From: an uncultured bacterium
GTDB lineage: Bacteria; Pseudomonadota; Alphaproteobacteria; Rhodospirillales; Rhodospirillaceae
Direction of reading: 5' to 3'
Assembly: GCA_903888485.1 (NCBI GenBank)
Contig: CAISTS010000043.1
Span: 1 to 49,665, forward strand
Length of the DNA: 49,665 nt
The notes below the pieces were generated by a model. That model saw only the letters and a list, made by a program, of their open reading frames with translations, was not told where the DNA came from and ran no database searches. The position numbers and the translations under genes were made by a program. This document shows positions 24,090-33,995 of this stretch, one piece after another; position 1 is the stretch's first letter, and every line of letters begins with the position of its first letter.

Positions 24090-27011
24090 ATGAAAAAATC
24101 GCATCTGCTCGCGGCATCGTCGCTGGCCGTTCTTTATTCACTGTTGCCGCCGGCGAACGTTTTTGCGGCTGATCAGCAGTCATCGTCCGATCCCGGGGTA
24201 GACGAGCTGATCGTCAGCGCCTCGCGCATCAACATCTCGGGCTACGAGCAGCCGACGCCGGTGACGGTGGTCGATACCGAAGCCCTGCAGCGCGATGCGC
24301 AGACCAATCTCGGCGGCATCTTCCGCTCGCTTCCGTCCTTCGGCGTGGCGTCGTCGCCCGACACCAACCAGGGCGCCCAGGCCGTCAGCAACGGCGGCGG
24401 CGGCGCCGAGCAGGTCTCGCTGCGCAACCTCGGCACCAACCGCACGTTGGTGCTGGTGAACGGCGTGCGCGTCGTCGGTTCAGAACTCACCGGATCGGCC
24501 GTCGATCTCAGCATGATCCCGTCGATGCTCGTCCAGCGCATCGACGTGGTGACCGGCGGCGCTTCGGCCGCTTGGGGTTCGGACGCTGTGGCCGGCGTCG
24601 TCAACTTCGTCATGAACGACAACTTCCAGGGCCTGCAATTCAGCATCGACGGCGCCAACAACCATTGGCTCAACAAGGTCACGGGCAAGGGGCAGCTTGC
24701 TTACGGCACCGACTTCCTGGGCGGCCGCGGCCGTTTCGTGGTCGGACTGTCGTACCTCAACAGCCCGCTCACGCCGCTGACGTCGGAAGCCCGCTGGCGC
24801 CGGCCTAACGACTACATCGCGCTGGTCAACAACCCGGCATACACGGCGACCAACGGCCAACCGCAGTTCATCACCGCGCATAACGTGAAGTACGCGACCA
24901 AGACCTCGGGCGGCCTGATCCTGAGCTCACCGGTCGGCACGGGCGCCACGCCGGCCACGCTGAACGCGCTGCGCGGCATCCAGTTTGTTGGCCCCAACGG
25001 CGCGCCTCAGCCGTTCAATTTCGGCAGCGTCTCTGGCCTGTTCTGTACCAGCTGCGACGGCCAGGATCCGATCTATGCCGGCCAGAACGATCCCTTGTCG
25101 GTGCCGATCGAGAACATGGCGCTGTACAACCGCATGACCTACGAGCTTACCGACACCGTGCGTGCACGTCTCGAACTCAACGGTACGCGCACCTCGCTGC
25201 ACAACTCGTCGATCACGACGCAGCGCGATATCACCATCAAGGCCGATAACGCCTTCCTCGATTCTTCGATCGCGGCGCGCATGGTGGCGGGCGGTATTCC
25301 GTCGTTCGTGCTCGGCACCACCAACCAGAACAACCTGGAGCGGTTCTCGAACCCCAACACCAGCGCGCGCAACCAGATCGGCAACTTCCAGGCTCGCAGC
25401 GTGCGTAACATGCTGCGCGGGGTCGCGGGTCTCGACGGCAAATTGGGCGGCAGCTGGACGTGGGATGCCTATGTCCAATACTCGACGTCGTGGCGCCATG
25501 CGCTCCAGTACAACGGCGTACACATTCCGTCGTACAATGCGGCCATCGATGCGGTGCGCGTGACGGCGGCCAACCAGGGCACGTCTGGTTTGCCGGTGGG
25601 CACCATCGTTTGCCGCTCGACGCTGACCGCGCCGACCAATGGATGTAAGCCGCTGAATGTCTTCGGCGATGGTGTGGCCTCGCAGGAAGCCATCGATTTC
25701 GTCAACCCGGGTCCGGGCCAGCCACGCGCGCAGTACAACGATCTGCGCCTGAAGCAGCTCACCGGTTCGGTGTCGGTCTCTGGCGAGCTTTTCGATCTGC
25801 CGGGCGGCGCCCTGGCGCTCGCGGCCGGTCTTGACTACCGCATGGACAAGACCGTTCAGACCGCGAATGCTGAAGCCTACCTCGTGCAATACGCCGCCGG
25901 TAACTTCCAGCCCTTCAATGCGAAGGCGACCACCAAGGAAGGCTTCGCGGAAATCGCCGCGCCCTTGCTCAAGGACTCCTTCGTACGCTCGATCGATCTG
26001 AACGGCGCCATCCGCGTCACGAACTACACCAACAGCGGGACTGAAATCACCTGGAAGATGGGCGCCGTGACACAGCTTACGGACGACATCCGTTTCCGCG
26101 GCACAGTGAGCCGCGACATCCGCGCGCCCACGGTATTCGAACTGTTCAACCCCGGTTCCTATGCCGCTTCGTCGGCGGCCATTCCGGGCCAGAACTTCGC
26201 GGCCGACCAGCAGACCGGCGGTAACCCGAACCTGCAGCCGGAACGGGCCACCACATGGTCGGTGGGCACCGTGCTCACGCCGGCTGAGTTGATCCCAGGC
26301 CTGACGGTGTCGGCCGACTGGTTCAACATCAACATCAAGGGCGTGGTGTTCACGCCCAATAGCCGTCAGATTTACGACCAGTGCGTCCTGGGGGTGCAGG
26401 CGTTCTGCGCCATCTTGACGCGCAATGCGCGCAACGAAGTCACGTTGGTGCGTACTGTGCCGGTGAACGCGTCGCGCAATACAGTCGAAGGTCTCGACTT
26501 CCAGGCCGACTACAACTTCGATGCGCTCGACGGCCAATTCACCTTGAGCGCGCTGGGCACCTACCTGCACAGTGACTACCTGGTGACGCCGGTCGCGACT
26601 TATCAGCAGGCGGGATCGATGAACCTCGACCTCGGCGGCAGCGGCGCGCCGCGTCTGCGCGGTACGCTCAAGCTCACCTACACGCAGGGCGTATTCAGCG
26701 GCACGGTCCAGTCGCGCGTCATAGGTCCTGCGAAGGTGAACCGCCAGTACCACGAGGGCGGCGGACCGAACTCGATCGACAACAACCACGTGCCGTACAC
26801 GGCTTATCTCGATCTCCGCGCCAGCTACAACTTTGGCCCGGACGATCAGTGGCAAGTCTACGCGGCCATCGACAACATGCTCGATATTTCGCCGGCCCTG
26901 ATTCCTTCGACGTCGACGCAGCAGTTCGCCGGTTTCTATCCACCGACCTCGCTGAATTTCTATGACGGTCTTGGCCGGTCGTATCGGTACGGCCTACGCA
27001 TGAAGTTCTAG
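24090..27011 (+). CDS. TonB-dependent outer-membrane receptor (second)
   Basis: A 973-residue receptor with signal peptide (MKKSHLLAASSLAVLYSLLP... ending near VFAAD). A likely TonB box (DELIVSAS) precedes a plug with VSLRNLGTNRTLVLVNGVRV and IDVVTGGASAAWGSDAVAG, typical of the larger receptors in sphingomonad-like and Caulobacter-like bacteria. The barrel ends RYGLRMKF. It is unlike the first receptor in sequence. A strong terminator follows, so it is a single-gene transcript ahead of the secreted-protein operon. It probably brings in the substrate of that cluster. Confidence 0.93.
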   Translation: MKKSHLLAASSLAVLYSLLPPANVFAADQQSSSDPGVDELIVSASRINISGYEQPTPVTVVDTEALQRDAQTNLGGIFRSLPSFGVASSPDTNQGAQAVSNGGGGAEQVSLRNLGTNRTLVLVNGVRVVGSELTGSAVDLSMIPSMLVQRIDVVTGGASAAWGSDAVAGVVNFVMNDNFQGLQFSIDGANNHWLNKVTGKGQLAYGTDFLGGRGRFVVGLSYLNSPLTPLTSEARWRRPNDYIALVNNPAYTATNGQPQFITAHNVKYATKTSGGLILSSPVGTGATPATLNALRGIQFVGPNGAPQPFNFGSVSGLFCTSCDGQDPIYAGQNDPLSVPIENMALYNRMTYELTDTVRARLELNGTRTSLHNSSITTQRDITIKADNAFLDSSIAARMVAGGIPSFVLGTTNQNNLERFSNPNTSARNQIGNFQARSVRNMLRGVAGLDGKLGGSWTWDAYVQYSTSWRHALQYNGVHIPSYNAAIDAVRVTAANQGTSGLPVGTIVCRSTLTAPTNGCKPLNVFGDGVASQEAIDFVNPGPGQPRAQYNDLRLKQLTGSVSVSGELFDLPGGALALAAGLDYRMDKTVQTANAEAYLVQYAAGNFQPFNAKATTKEGFAEIAAPLLKDSFVRSIDLNGAIRVTNYTNSGTEITWKMGAVTQLTDDIRFRGTVSRDIRAPTVFELFNPGSYAASSAAIPGQNFAADQQTGGNPNLQPERATTWSVGTVLTPAELIPGLTVSADWFNINIKGVVFTPNSRQIYDQCVLGVQAFCAILTRNARNEVTLVRTVPVNASRNTVEGLDFQADYNFDALDGQFTLSALGTYLHSDYLVTPVATYQQAGSMNLDLGGSGAPRLRGTLKLTYTQGVFSGTVQSRVIGPAKVNRQYHEGGGPNSIDNNHVPYTAYLDLRASYNFGPDDQWQVYAAIDNMLDISPALIPSTSTQQFAGFYPPTSLNFYDGLGRSYRYGLRMKF

Positions 27012-27037
27012 TCGGTTACAGTGCGTTTCTCTGACCG

Positions 27038-27075
27038 GCGGCGCAGGGGGCAACCTCTGCGCCGCTTGTTTTTTT
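27038..27075 (+). terminator. Rho-independent terminator after the second TonB receptor
   Basis: GCGGCGCAG at 27038-27046 pairs with CTGCGCCGC at 27057-27065, followed by TTGTTTTTTT. It separates the receptor from the downstream secreted-protein genes. Confidence 0.92.
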
Positions 27076-27118
27076 GACCGTCCGGCGTACCATGGCTCTC
27101 TGCTCAGGGAGATAAGTC

Positions 27119-28222
27119 ATGACGAGACAACTTTGCACGGGACTTACGCTTGCAGCGGCGCTGATGGCCAGCGCTGCGCCCGCCGTCGCAGAGACGCGCG
27201 GCTATGTGGTCTCGTGGTTCACGCATGGCATGTACAACGTCGAGGGCGACTGCCCGGGCGGCGTCAATCCGCCCATCGAGATCCAATGGGTCAAGGACCT
27301 GATGGACATCGGCAAGACCAAGGAAGAGGCGCAGAAGATCATCGACCAGGCGCTCAGCGGCAACCGCGACGCCCATGCCATCATCATGAACCGCGGCCGT
27401 GTGGGCGATAAGTGGGTCAATGCCTATAACAATCCGCAGACCGTCAAAGACCCCGAGATGACCTGGATCCACAGCAAGTACGGCGTGGGCTTCAATCTCG
27501 ACGGCAAGGAAGGCCCAAACGGTTTTGAAGAACCGGAGACGGGCGAGAAGGGCATAGACAATCAGATGTTCCGCGCGCTGGGCTGCATCAATAACCTGCG
27601 CGCCAAGCCGCCCTTACGCTCATCGGACACCGAACAGTGGTGGTATCTGATCCAGGATTATCAGCCGGCGTGGCTGATCTCGATCACCGCCGGCGATTTC
27701 AAGAACGACAACGACGCCACGATCACCTTCCAGCGGGCGCTCGAACATCCGTCGCGCGACGCCAACTCGCAAACCCGCGCCAACATGACCTATCGCATGG
27801 ATGGCGATCCGCGCTCGCACACCGAGATCAAAGGCAAGATCAAGGACGGGGTGTTCACCGCGGCAAGCGATCAATCGTTGTCGATGGTCGGCGACCTCCT
27901 GGTGATGCACAAACTCGACCTGCATCAGGCCAACGTGCGCATGAAGATCCTCGATGACGGCAGCATCGACGGTTACATCGGCGGTTACCAGCCGTGGGTG
28001 CAGGTGTTCTATCCCATCGCCGCCGGCGGCACGAATTTCGAGATGAACGTCAATCACGACATTCCCGGCATCTATTACCTGTTGAAGAAACACGCCGACG
28101 CCTATCCCGATCCCAAGACCGGCGAGAACACCGCGATCTCGGCGACGTGGCGCATCGAAGGCGTGCCGGCCTTCCTGGTGCCTGCCGAGAGGCCCGGTAA
28201 GCAGCAGGCGTCGGGCCGCTAA
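27119..28222 (+). CDS. Secreted protein of unknown family, copy 1
   Basis: A 367-residue exported protein with a signal peptide ending near AVAET. I do not recognise the family. The mature part starts TRGYVVSWFTHGMYNVEGD, has two cysteines (in GDCPGG and LGCINN) that could form a disulfide, many tryptophans, and a C-terminal half rich in short beta-type segments (SMVGDLLVMHKLDLHQ, DGYIGGYQPWVQVFYPI). A close tandem copy lies at 28467-29585. A DUF1592-type haem protein gene follows that copy, so it may act with the periplasmic cluster. The segment DGSIDGYIGGYQPW is conserved in both copies and may be a functional surface. Confidence 0.82.
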   Translation: MTRQLCTGLTLAAALMASAAPAVAETRGYVVSWFTHGMYNVEGDCPGGVNPPIEIQWVKDLMDIGKTKEEAQKIIDQALSGNRDAHAIIMNRGRVGDKWVNAYNNPQTVKDPEMTWIHSKYGVGFNLDGKEGPNGFEEPETGEKGIDNQMFRALGCINNLRAKPPLRSSDTEQWWYLIQDYQPAWLISITAGDFKNDNDATITFQRALEHPSRDANSQTRANMTYRMDGDPRSHTEIKGKIKDGVFTAASDQSLSMVGDLLVMHKLDLHQANVRMKILDDGSIDGYIGGYQPWVQVFYPIAAGGTNFEMNVNHDIPGIYYLLKKHADAYPDPKTGENTAISATWRIEGVPAFLVPAERPGKQQASGR

Positions 28223-28466
28223 AGCAACCATGGGTTGATTGGCTGTTTCCGAACAATGCGATGCGCGCCCCTCGCGCGCGGCAGCCGGTCTCGTGCCGCA
28301 TCACGAAACGCACACTTGTGTAGTGATTCCGGGCCTTTGTACGTCCTCCCGCGCGCGCCAAGTCCGAACATTTCGCGCGACAGAAATAGGCTTTTTCACT
28401 ATATTACAGTGAGTTTGCAGGCCGTCCGGGAGGATGTCGCCGGGCAGCGAGGGAGAAGCTCGCCTG

Positions 28467-29585
28467 ATGTCGGTCCACATCGCGAAAAAGGCAGCGGTCG
28501 CGGCGCTTATCGCCGCGATGGCGGCTGGCGTTAGCCCAGCCTCAGCGGAGACGCGTGGTTACGTGGTCTCCTGGTTCACCCACGGCATGTACAACGTCGA
28601 AGGCGATTGCCCCGGCGGCATTAATCCGCCCATCGAGAAGCAGTGGGTCAAGGACCTGATGGATATCGGCAAGACCAAAGAGGAAGCCGAGAAACTCGTC
28701 ATGGAAGCTCTCAACGGCAACCGGGCTTCCTACGAGACCATCGTGAACCGAGGTCGTGTGGGTGATAAGTGGGTCAACGCCTACAACAATCCGCAGGCCG
28801 TCAAAGACCCGCAGATGACCTGGGTCCACAGCAAGCAAGGCATCGGCTTTGACCTCGACGGCCGAGACGGCCCGAACAGCTTCGAAGACCCTGAGACGGG
28901 CGAGAAGGGCATCGACAACCAGATGTTCCGCGCGTTGGGCTGCATCAACAACCTGCGCGCCAAGCCGCCGTTGCGTTCATCGGACACCGAGCAATGGTGG
29001 TATCTGATCCAGGACTATCAACCGGCCTGGCTGATCTCGATCACCGCCGACGATTTCAAGAATGATGACGCCGCCACGATCACTTTCCAGCGTGCGCTCG
29101 AGCATCCGTCGCGCGATGCCAACTCGGCGACCCGCGCCAACATGACCTACCGCGTCGATGGCGACCCGCGCTCGCACACCGAGATCAAAGGCCGCATCAA
29201 GGACGGTGTCTTCCACGCCGCGACCGAGCAGACGCTGTCGATGGTCGGCGATCTTCTCGTGATGCATAAGCTCGACCTGCACAAAGCCCACGTGCGCATG
29301 AAGATCCTCGATGACGGCAGCATCGACGGATACATCGGCGGTTATCAGCCGTGGCTGCAGGTGTTCTATCCCATCGGCGCCGGCGGCAACGCCTTCGAGA
29401 TGAACGTCAATCACGACATTCCCGGAATTTACTACCTGCTCAAGAAGCATGCCGATGCCGAGCCCGATCCAAAGACCGGCGAGAACGCGGCGATCTCGGC
29501 GGCGTGGCGCATTGAGGGCGTTCCGGCCTTCCTGGTGCCCGCGGAGACGCCCGGCAAGCAACAGGCGACGAACGTTTCACGATAA
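28467..29585 (+). CDS. Secreted protein of unknown family, copy 2
   Basis: A 372-residue paralogue of the preceding gene, roughly 85 % identical by eye over the mature chain, with a different signal peptide (MSVHIAKKAAVAALIAAMAA... ending near ASAET). Both cysteines are kept. Differences are scattered rather than clustered, so both copies look functional. The start at 28467 is preferred over 28434 because it begins the signal peptide and has GGGAGA upstream. The 244-base gap between the copies is unrelated to the copy 1 upstream region and may hold a separate promoter. The DUF1592-type gene starts 10 bases after its stop. Confidence 0.82.
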   Translation: MSVHIAKKAAVAALIAAMAAGVSPASAETRGYVVSWFTHGMYNVEGDCPGGINPPIEKQWVKDLMDIGKTKEEAEKLVMEALNGNRASYETIVNRGRVGDKWVNAYNNPQAVKDPQMTWVHSKQGIGFDLDGRDGPNSFEDPETGEKGIDNQMFRALGCINNLRAKPPLRSSDTEQWWYLIQDYQPAWLISITADDFKNDDAATITFQRALEHPSRDANSATRANMTYRVDGDPRSHTEIKGRIKDGVFHAATEQTLSMVGDLLVMHKLDLHKAHVRMKILDDGSIDGYIGGYQPWLQVFYPIGAGGNAFEMNVNHDIPGIYYLLKKHADAEPDPKTGENAAISAAWRIEGVPAFLVPAETPGKQQATNVSR

Positions 29586-29595
29586 GGATCTCTAG

Positions 29596-31236
29596 ATGCG
29601 GTTTGCGGTTTCATTGATCAGTGCGATTGCGGCCTTCACCGCGACGACGTCCGTTGCTGCCGATGCGCAAACGACGGGTCTGCGCCGCATCAGCCCGGAG
29701 CAGTACCGGCAGATCGTCACCGATGTGTTCGGCGCCGACATCAAGATCGGCGGCCGCTTCGAGCCCGACCGCCGCGACAGTGGCTTGCTCGCGCTCGGAT
29801 CGGCCAAGATCAGCGTCACACAGACCGGCCTTGAGCAGTACGACGGCATGGCGCGCAACGTCGCCGCCCAAGTGATCGAGCGTCGCGAGTTGATCCCGTG
29901 CAAGCCGGCGGCCACCACAGCGGCGGATGATGCCTGCGCGACACAGTTCCTCGGGCACGTCGGCAAGCTGCTTTACCGCCGGCCGCTGACGGACAGTGAA
30001 CTCAAAGCCCAAGTGGGCGCGGCGAACGCGGGCGCGAAGAACCTCAAGAATTTCTATGACGGGCTCGAACTCAGCCTCGGCGCGATGCTGACCTCGCCGC
30101 AGTTCCTGTTCCGCCGTGAAGTCTCCGAGCCCGATCCCGTGCGTCCCGGCCAATATCGTCTCGACGCGATGTCGCTGGCTTCGAAGCTGAGCTTCCTTTT
30201 GTGGAACTCCGGTCCCGACGCGATCCTGATGGCTGCGGCCGAAAGCGGTGAGCTTGGCACGTCCAAGGGCTACGCCAAGCAGGTCGATCGCATGATAGCC
30301 TCGCCGCGCCTGGAAGAGGGTGCGCGCGCGTTCTTCAGCGATATGTTCGCCTTTGACGATTTCGAGAAGCTCGCCAAGGACGCCAAGATCTATCCGCTGT
30401 TCAGCTCGGAAGTGAACAAGGATGCCGCCGAGGAGACACTGCGCACGGTGGCCGATCTTCTGGTCACGCGCCGCGGCGACTACCGCGACATCTTCACCAC
30501 TAAGAAAACCTACCTGACGCCGATCCTGGCCTCGGTATACGGCGTGCCGTTGCCGCGCACTGGTCTTGCCAACGGCGAGCCCGATGCCTGGGTGCCTTAC
30601 GAGTTCCCGAAGGACGATCCGCGCGCGGGTATCCTGATGCAGATCAGCTTCGTGGCGTTGCATTCACACGCCGGGCGCAGCTCGCCGACCATCCGCGGCA
30701 AGGCGCTGCGCGAGATCATGCTGTGCCAGCGCGTGCCCGACCCGCCGGGCAACGTCAATTTCACTGTGGTGCAGGACACAACCAATCCCAATTTCAAGAC
30801 CGCGCGCGAGCGCCTCAATGCGCACGCCACCGAAGCCATGTGCACGGGCTGCCACAAGATCACCGATCCCATGGGACTCGCGCTTGAGAACCTCGACGGC
30901 GGCGGCGGATTCCGCACCCACGAGAACGGCGCGCCGCTGGACACATCGGGCGTCATGGACGGCGTGAAGTTCACCAACGGCGCCGAACTCGGCCGGGTCG
31001 TGCACGACAGCGCGGCTGCGACGCGCTGCATCGTCAACCGTGTGGCGTCTTATGCCATTGGCCAGAATGCCGCGAACAGCAACGCCACGTGGCTGAAGAC
31101 CCTCGAACAGGATTTCATCAAGGACGGTCACCGTATTCCGGATTTGTTACGGCACATCGCCCTGTCGGAAGAATTTACGCGCGCCACTCTTACTCAGACT
31201 GCAGCCGCTGACACAGCGCAAGGGAGCTCAAAATGA
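29596..31236 (+). CDS. DUF1592/DUF1588/DUF1585-type secreted haem protein
   Basis: A 546-residue exported protein with signal peptide ending near SVAAD. The order matches the DUF1592 (LLYRRPLTDSEL..., LTSPQFLFRRE), DUF1588 (ILASVYGVPLP, SFVALHSHAGRSSPTIRGK) and DUF1585 (C-terminal, ATRCIVNRVASYAIGQ) family set. A single CTGCHK motif near residue 416 could bind a c-type haem. These proteins are widespread beside DUF1552 proteins, and their reaction is unknown. Its stop overlaps the DUF1552 start by 4 bases, supporting a complex or shared pathway. An oxidative role is inferred from the haem motif. Confidence 0.87.
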   Translation: MRFAVSLISAIAAFTATTSVAADAQTTGLRRISPEQYRQIVTDVFGADIKIGGRFEPDRRDSGLLALGSAKISVTQTGLEQYDGMARNVAAQVIERRELIPCKPAATTAADDACATQFLGHVGKLLYRRPLTDSELKAQVGAANAGAKNLKNFYDGLELSLGAMLTSPQFLFRREVSEPDPVRPGQYRLDAMSLASKLSFLLWNSGPDAILMAAAESGELGTSKGYAKQVDRMIASPRLEEGARAFFSDMFAFDDFEKLAKDAKIYPLFSSEVNKDAAEETLRTVADLLVTRRGDYRDIFTTKKTYLTPILASVYGVPLPRTGLANGEPDAWVPYEFPKDDPRAGILMQISFVALHSHAGRSSPTIRGKALREIMLCQRVPDPPGNVNFTVVQDTTNPNFKTARERLNAHATEAMCTGCHKITDPMGLALENLDGGGGFRTHENGAPLDTSGVMDGVKFTNGAELGRVVHDSAAATRCIVNRVASYAIGQNAANSNATWLKTLEQDFIKDGHRIPDLLRHIALSEEFTRATLTQTAAADTAQGSSK

Positions 31237-32567
31237 GCATGAACATGAACCGCCGGCGTGTGCTGCGCGGCATGATGAACGGCGTGGCGATCACCGTCGG
31301 CGTTCCATTCCTCGATTGCTTCCTCAACACGAGCGGTGACGCGCTGGCCAGCGGCCAGGAGCTGCCGGTGTGCTTCGGCACCTGGGTGCAGGGCCTCGGC
31401 TTCAACCCCGGCTACTGGGAGCCGAAGGTCATCGGCCACGGCTACGAACAGAACGTCCAGTTCGAGCAGCTGAAGCCCTTCACCAAGAAGGTGAACATCT
31501 TCAGCGGCATGAAAGTGTTCCTCGACGGCCGCTCGGCAAAGCCGCATACCACCGGCTACGAGGTCTGCTCCATGGGCGACATCCCGGTGCAGTCGGGTTC
31601 GCCGCCCAGCATCGACAGCATCGTCGCCGACGCGATTGGCACCCGTACGCGTTTCCGCTCGCTCGAAGTTTCCGCCGATGGCGCCACCGGTTCGTGGAGC
31701 CGGCGCTCGGCCACCGCGATCAATCCGTCCGAACCGTCGCCGGTCGCGCTGTACAAGCGCATTTTCGGGCCTGAATTCAAAGACCCGAATGCCGCCGACT
31801 TCCAGCCCGATCCGCAGGACATGGCGCGCCGCAGCGTGTTGTCCTTCGTCACCGATCAGCGCCAAGAGCTGATGGCGGGCCTCGGCGCCGCCGACAAGGC
31901 GCGCATGGACGAGTACTTCACCGCGCTGCGCGGTATCGAGGGCCAGCTCGATCTGCAGCTTCAGAAGCCGGCGCCGATGCCGTCGTGCAACGTGCCGAAG
32001 GCCACCGAGCAGGCCCGTGTTGGCGCCGATGTTAACGATGCGCTCGCCAACGGCAAACTGCATGCCGAGCTGCTGGCTCATGCACTCGCTTGCGGCCAGA
32101 CGCGTATCATCAACTTCTCGTTCTCAGGCTCCGGCGGCGGTTCTCTTATCCGCATTCCCGGCAGCTCGCAGAACTTCCACCAGTGGACCCACGAGGAAGG
32201 CATCGATCCGAAGCTCGGCTATCAGCCGAACTGCACGTTCCTCATGGACAAGTGCCTCACCGGCTTCGTCAACATGCTGGCCGCGCTCGACAACATCAAG
32301 GAAGGCGACCGCACGCTGCTCGACCGCATGCTGATGTACTACTTCACCGACAACGGCTATGCGCGCCTGCATACCCTCGACAACATGCCGATCATCACGG
32401 CGGGTCTGGCCAACGGACGCATCAAGGGCGGCTATCACATCCAGGCGGTGGGCGATCCGGTAACGCGCGTGGGCCTGACTTGCATGCAGGTCCTCGGCGT
32501 GCCGACCGCCAGCTGGGGCACGTACTCGAACGATACGCGCAAGCCTTTCACCGAGATCATGGCGTAG
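31233..32567 (+). CDS. DUF1552 (HXXSHH-type) exported protein
   Basis: A 444-residue DUF1552 protein with a twin-arginine-like signal (MNRRRVLRGMMNGVAITVGV), which implies folding in the cytoplasm, perhaps with a cofactor, before export. The family relates distantly to DUF1501 and to alkaline phosphatase/sulfatase-like folds. Conserved stretches include SPPSIDSIVADAIGT and LLDRMLMYYFTDNG. At the usual HXXSHH site it reads FHQWTHEEG, so the motif is altered to HQWTHE. It overlaps the DUF1592-type gene by 4 bases. Function unknown. Confidence 0.88.
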   Translation: MSMNMNRRRVLRGMMNGVAITVGVPFLDCFLNTSGDALASGQELPVCFGTWVQGLGFNPGYWEPKVIGHGYEQNVQFEQLKPFTKKVNIFSGMKVFLDGRSAKPHTTGYEVCSMGDIPVQSGSPPSIDSIVADAIGTRTRFRSLEVSADGATGSWSRRSATAINPSEPSPVALYKRIFGPEFKDPNAADFQPDPQDMARRSVLSFVTDQRQELMAGLGAADKARMDEYFTALRGIEGQLDLQLQKPAPMPSCNVPKATEQARVGADVNDALANGKLHAELLAHALACGQTRIINFSFSGSGGGSLIRIPGSSQNFHQWTHEEGIDPKLGYQPNCTFLMDKCLTGFVNMLAALDNIKEGDRTLLDRMLMYYFTDNGYARLHTLDNMPIITAGLANGRIKGGYHIQAVGDPVTRVGLTCMQVLGVPTASWGTYSNDTRKPFTEIMA

Positions 32568-32572
32568 AAACC

Positions 32573-33916
32573 ATGAAAACGGCGGTTGCGTTTATCGTTG
32601 GAACGGCGCTCGCGGCAACGCTTGCGACCGGAGCGCTGGCCAGGGAGAAGTTCGAAAGCGTGCTGGCAACGCCCGTCGGCATAACGCTACAGCCGTTGGG
32701 TCCGGGGCAGGGCATCGGCTTGCACGGTAACGCGTCGGGCGGGTTCCTGGCCGCGCATAAAACTGCGTTCGGCAACGAAGCCGGCAAGACGCTCTACACC
32801 TACGACAAGGACGAAGTCGGCAAATCGAACTGCTACGACGCTTGCATCAAGGACAATCCGCCGGCGCTTGCGCCCACGTATGCCAAGCCCTTCGGCGAAT
32901 GGTCGTTGGTCAAACGCACTGATGGGTCGCGCCAATGGGCGCGCAAGGGCAAGCCGCTTTACACGTTCGTTGGTGACAAGATGAACGGCTCGGTCGGCGG
33001 CTCGGTCGCCGGCGGCCGCGCCAACCCGCGCGCACCCACGCCCGCAGTCACGGAAGGCGGCGGGCCGTCGCTATCGCAGGCGTTCAAGGTTGCGTACTAC
33101 GAGCCCGACGTCGAGACGCAGCTGCCGCGTGGAGTCGGCATCGATACCATCGCCGATGCCAATGGAATGGGCCTCGTCGATGGCAACGGCAGGACCGTCT
33201 ATTTCTTCGACGGCGACGCCAACAAGGACCGCGGCGGCTGCAAAACGCCGTGCGACACGCCCTGGCGCCCGCTGGTCAGCCCGCAACTCTCGTTGCCGGT
33301 CGGCGACTTCACCGTCGTGGTGCGCAACGACGGCATCAACCAGTGGGCCTACAAGGGCTATCCCCTGTACATTCACGTCGAGGATCGCGCGCCGAAATAT
33401 GCAAAAGGCATGGGCGTCGACAAACGCTTCAAGGTCGCGCTGGTGACGACTCACTTCATGCCGGCGGGCATTCGTCTTCAGGATACGGCCGGGCGCGGTA
33501 AACTCTTGGCTACGGCTGAGGGCCTGACGCTCTATCGTCATGACGCGGTCGCGTATCACACCGGCGGGGGACATTCCTTGCGGCGCGGCGTCTTGCTGCG
33601 GCCCGCGGTGGGCCGGGAGATCGGCACCGAGTACTGCAACGTGCAGTGCCAAAAACTCTGGAAGCCGGTGCTCGCGCCCGACGACGCCAAGTCCTCGGGC
33701 TATTGGGAAGTCATGACGCGCGCCGACGGCCGCAAGCAGTGGGCTTACCGCGGCTTTGCACAGTTCACCTATACCGGCGACAAGAACCCCGGCGATATGA
33801 ACGGCAATGACACCTACGATGTCGCGGTCTCGCAGGATCCGACCCAAATCGCGGATGTCGGCACGGCGCAGATCGGCGCCCCGGCGCTCTACTGGCTGAT
33901 CTCAGAGCCGCACTAA
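32573..33916 (+). CDS. Secreted repeat protein (Lipoprotein_15/COG4315-like)
   Basis: A 447-residue exported protein with signal peptide ending near ALARE. It contains three repeats of the secreted-repeat type, each opening with a LY-type strand (GKTLYTYD, GRTVYFFD, GLTLYRHD), a Cys-containing middle, and a QWA-tail (RQWARKGKPLYTF, NQWAYKGYPLYIH, KQWAYRGFAQFTY). Such repeats are common in periplasmic proteins near redox genes, but the function is unknown. The start is chosen for its signal peptide, 6 bases after the DUF1552 stop; a longer open frame begins inside that gene and was rejected. Confidence 0.85.
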   Translation: MKTAVAFIVGTALAATLATGALAREKFESVLATPVGITLQPLGPGQGIGLHGNASGGFLAAHKTAFGNEAGKTLYTYDKDEVGKSNCYDACIKDNPPALAPTYAKPFGEWSLVKRTDGSRQWARKGKPLYTFVGDKMNGSVGGSVAGGRANPRAPTPAVTEGGGPSLSQAFKVAYYEPDVETQLPRGVGIDTIADANGMGLVDGNGRTVYFFDGDANKDRGGCKTPCDTPWRPLVSPQLSLPVGDFTVVVRNDGINQWAYKGYPLYIHVEDRAPKYAKGMGVDKRFKVALVTTHFMPAGIRLQDTAGRGKLLATAEGLTLYRHDAVAYHTGGGHSLRRGVLLRPAVGREIGTEYCNVQCQKLWKPVLAPDDAKSSGYWEVMTRADGRKQWAYRGFAQFTYTGDKNPGDMNGNDTYDVAVSQDPTQIADVGTAQIGAPALYWLISEPH

Positions 33917-33928
33917 GACGGAATGACG

Positions 33929-33963
33929 GAAGAAGGGGGAACGGGAGGTTCCCCATCTTCTTT
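33929..33963 (+). terminator. Weak hairpin after the secreted repeat gene
   Basis: GGGGAAC at 33936-33942 pairs with GTTCCCC at 33948-33954 around a 5-base loop, extended outward by GAAGA/TCTTC and followed by TTT. It may partly end transcription before the NHL gene. Confidence 0.5.
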
Positions 33964-33995
33964 GCTGAAGCAGGCGCGCAGAGGGGAGGGAACAC

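Noticed and set aside
24927..26855. Long minus-strand frame of 642 codons inside the second TonB receptor
   Set aside because: Antisense to a strongly supported gene, with no domain and no start context.
32090..32572. Upstream extension of the secreted repeat protein into the DUF1552 gene
   Set aside because: The signal peptide begins at 32573, and the extension is an out-of-frame reading of DUF1552 coding sequence.
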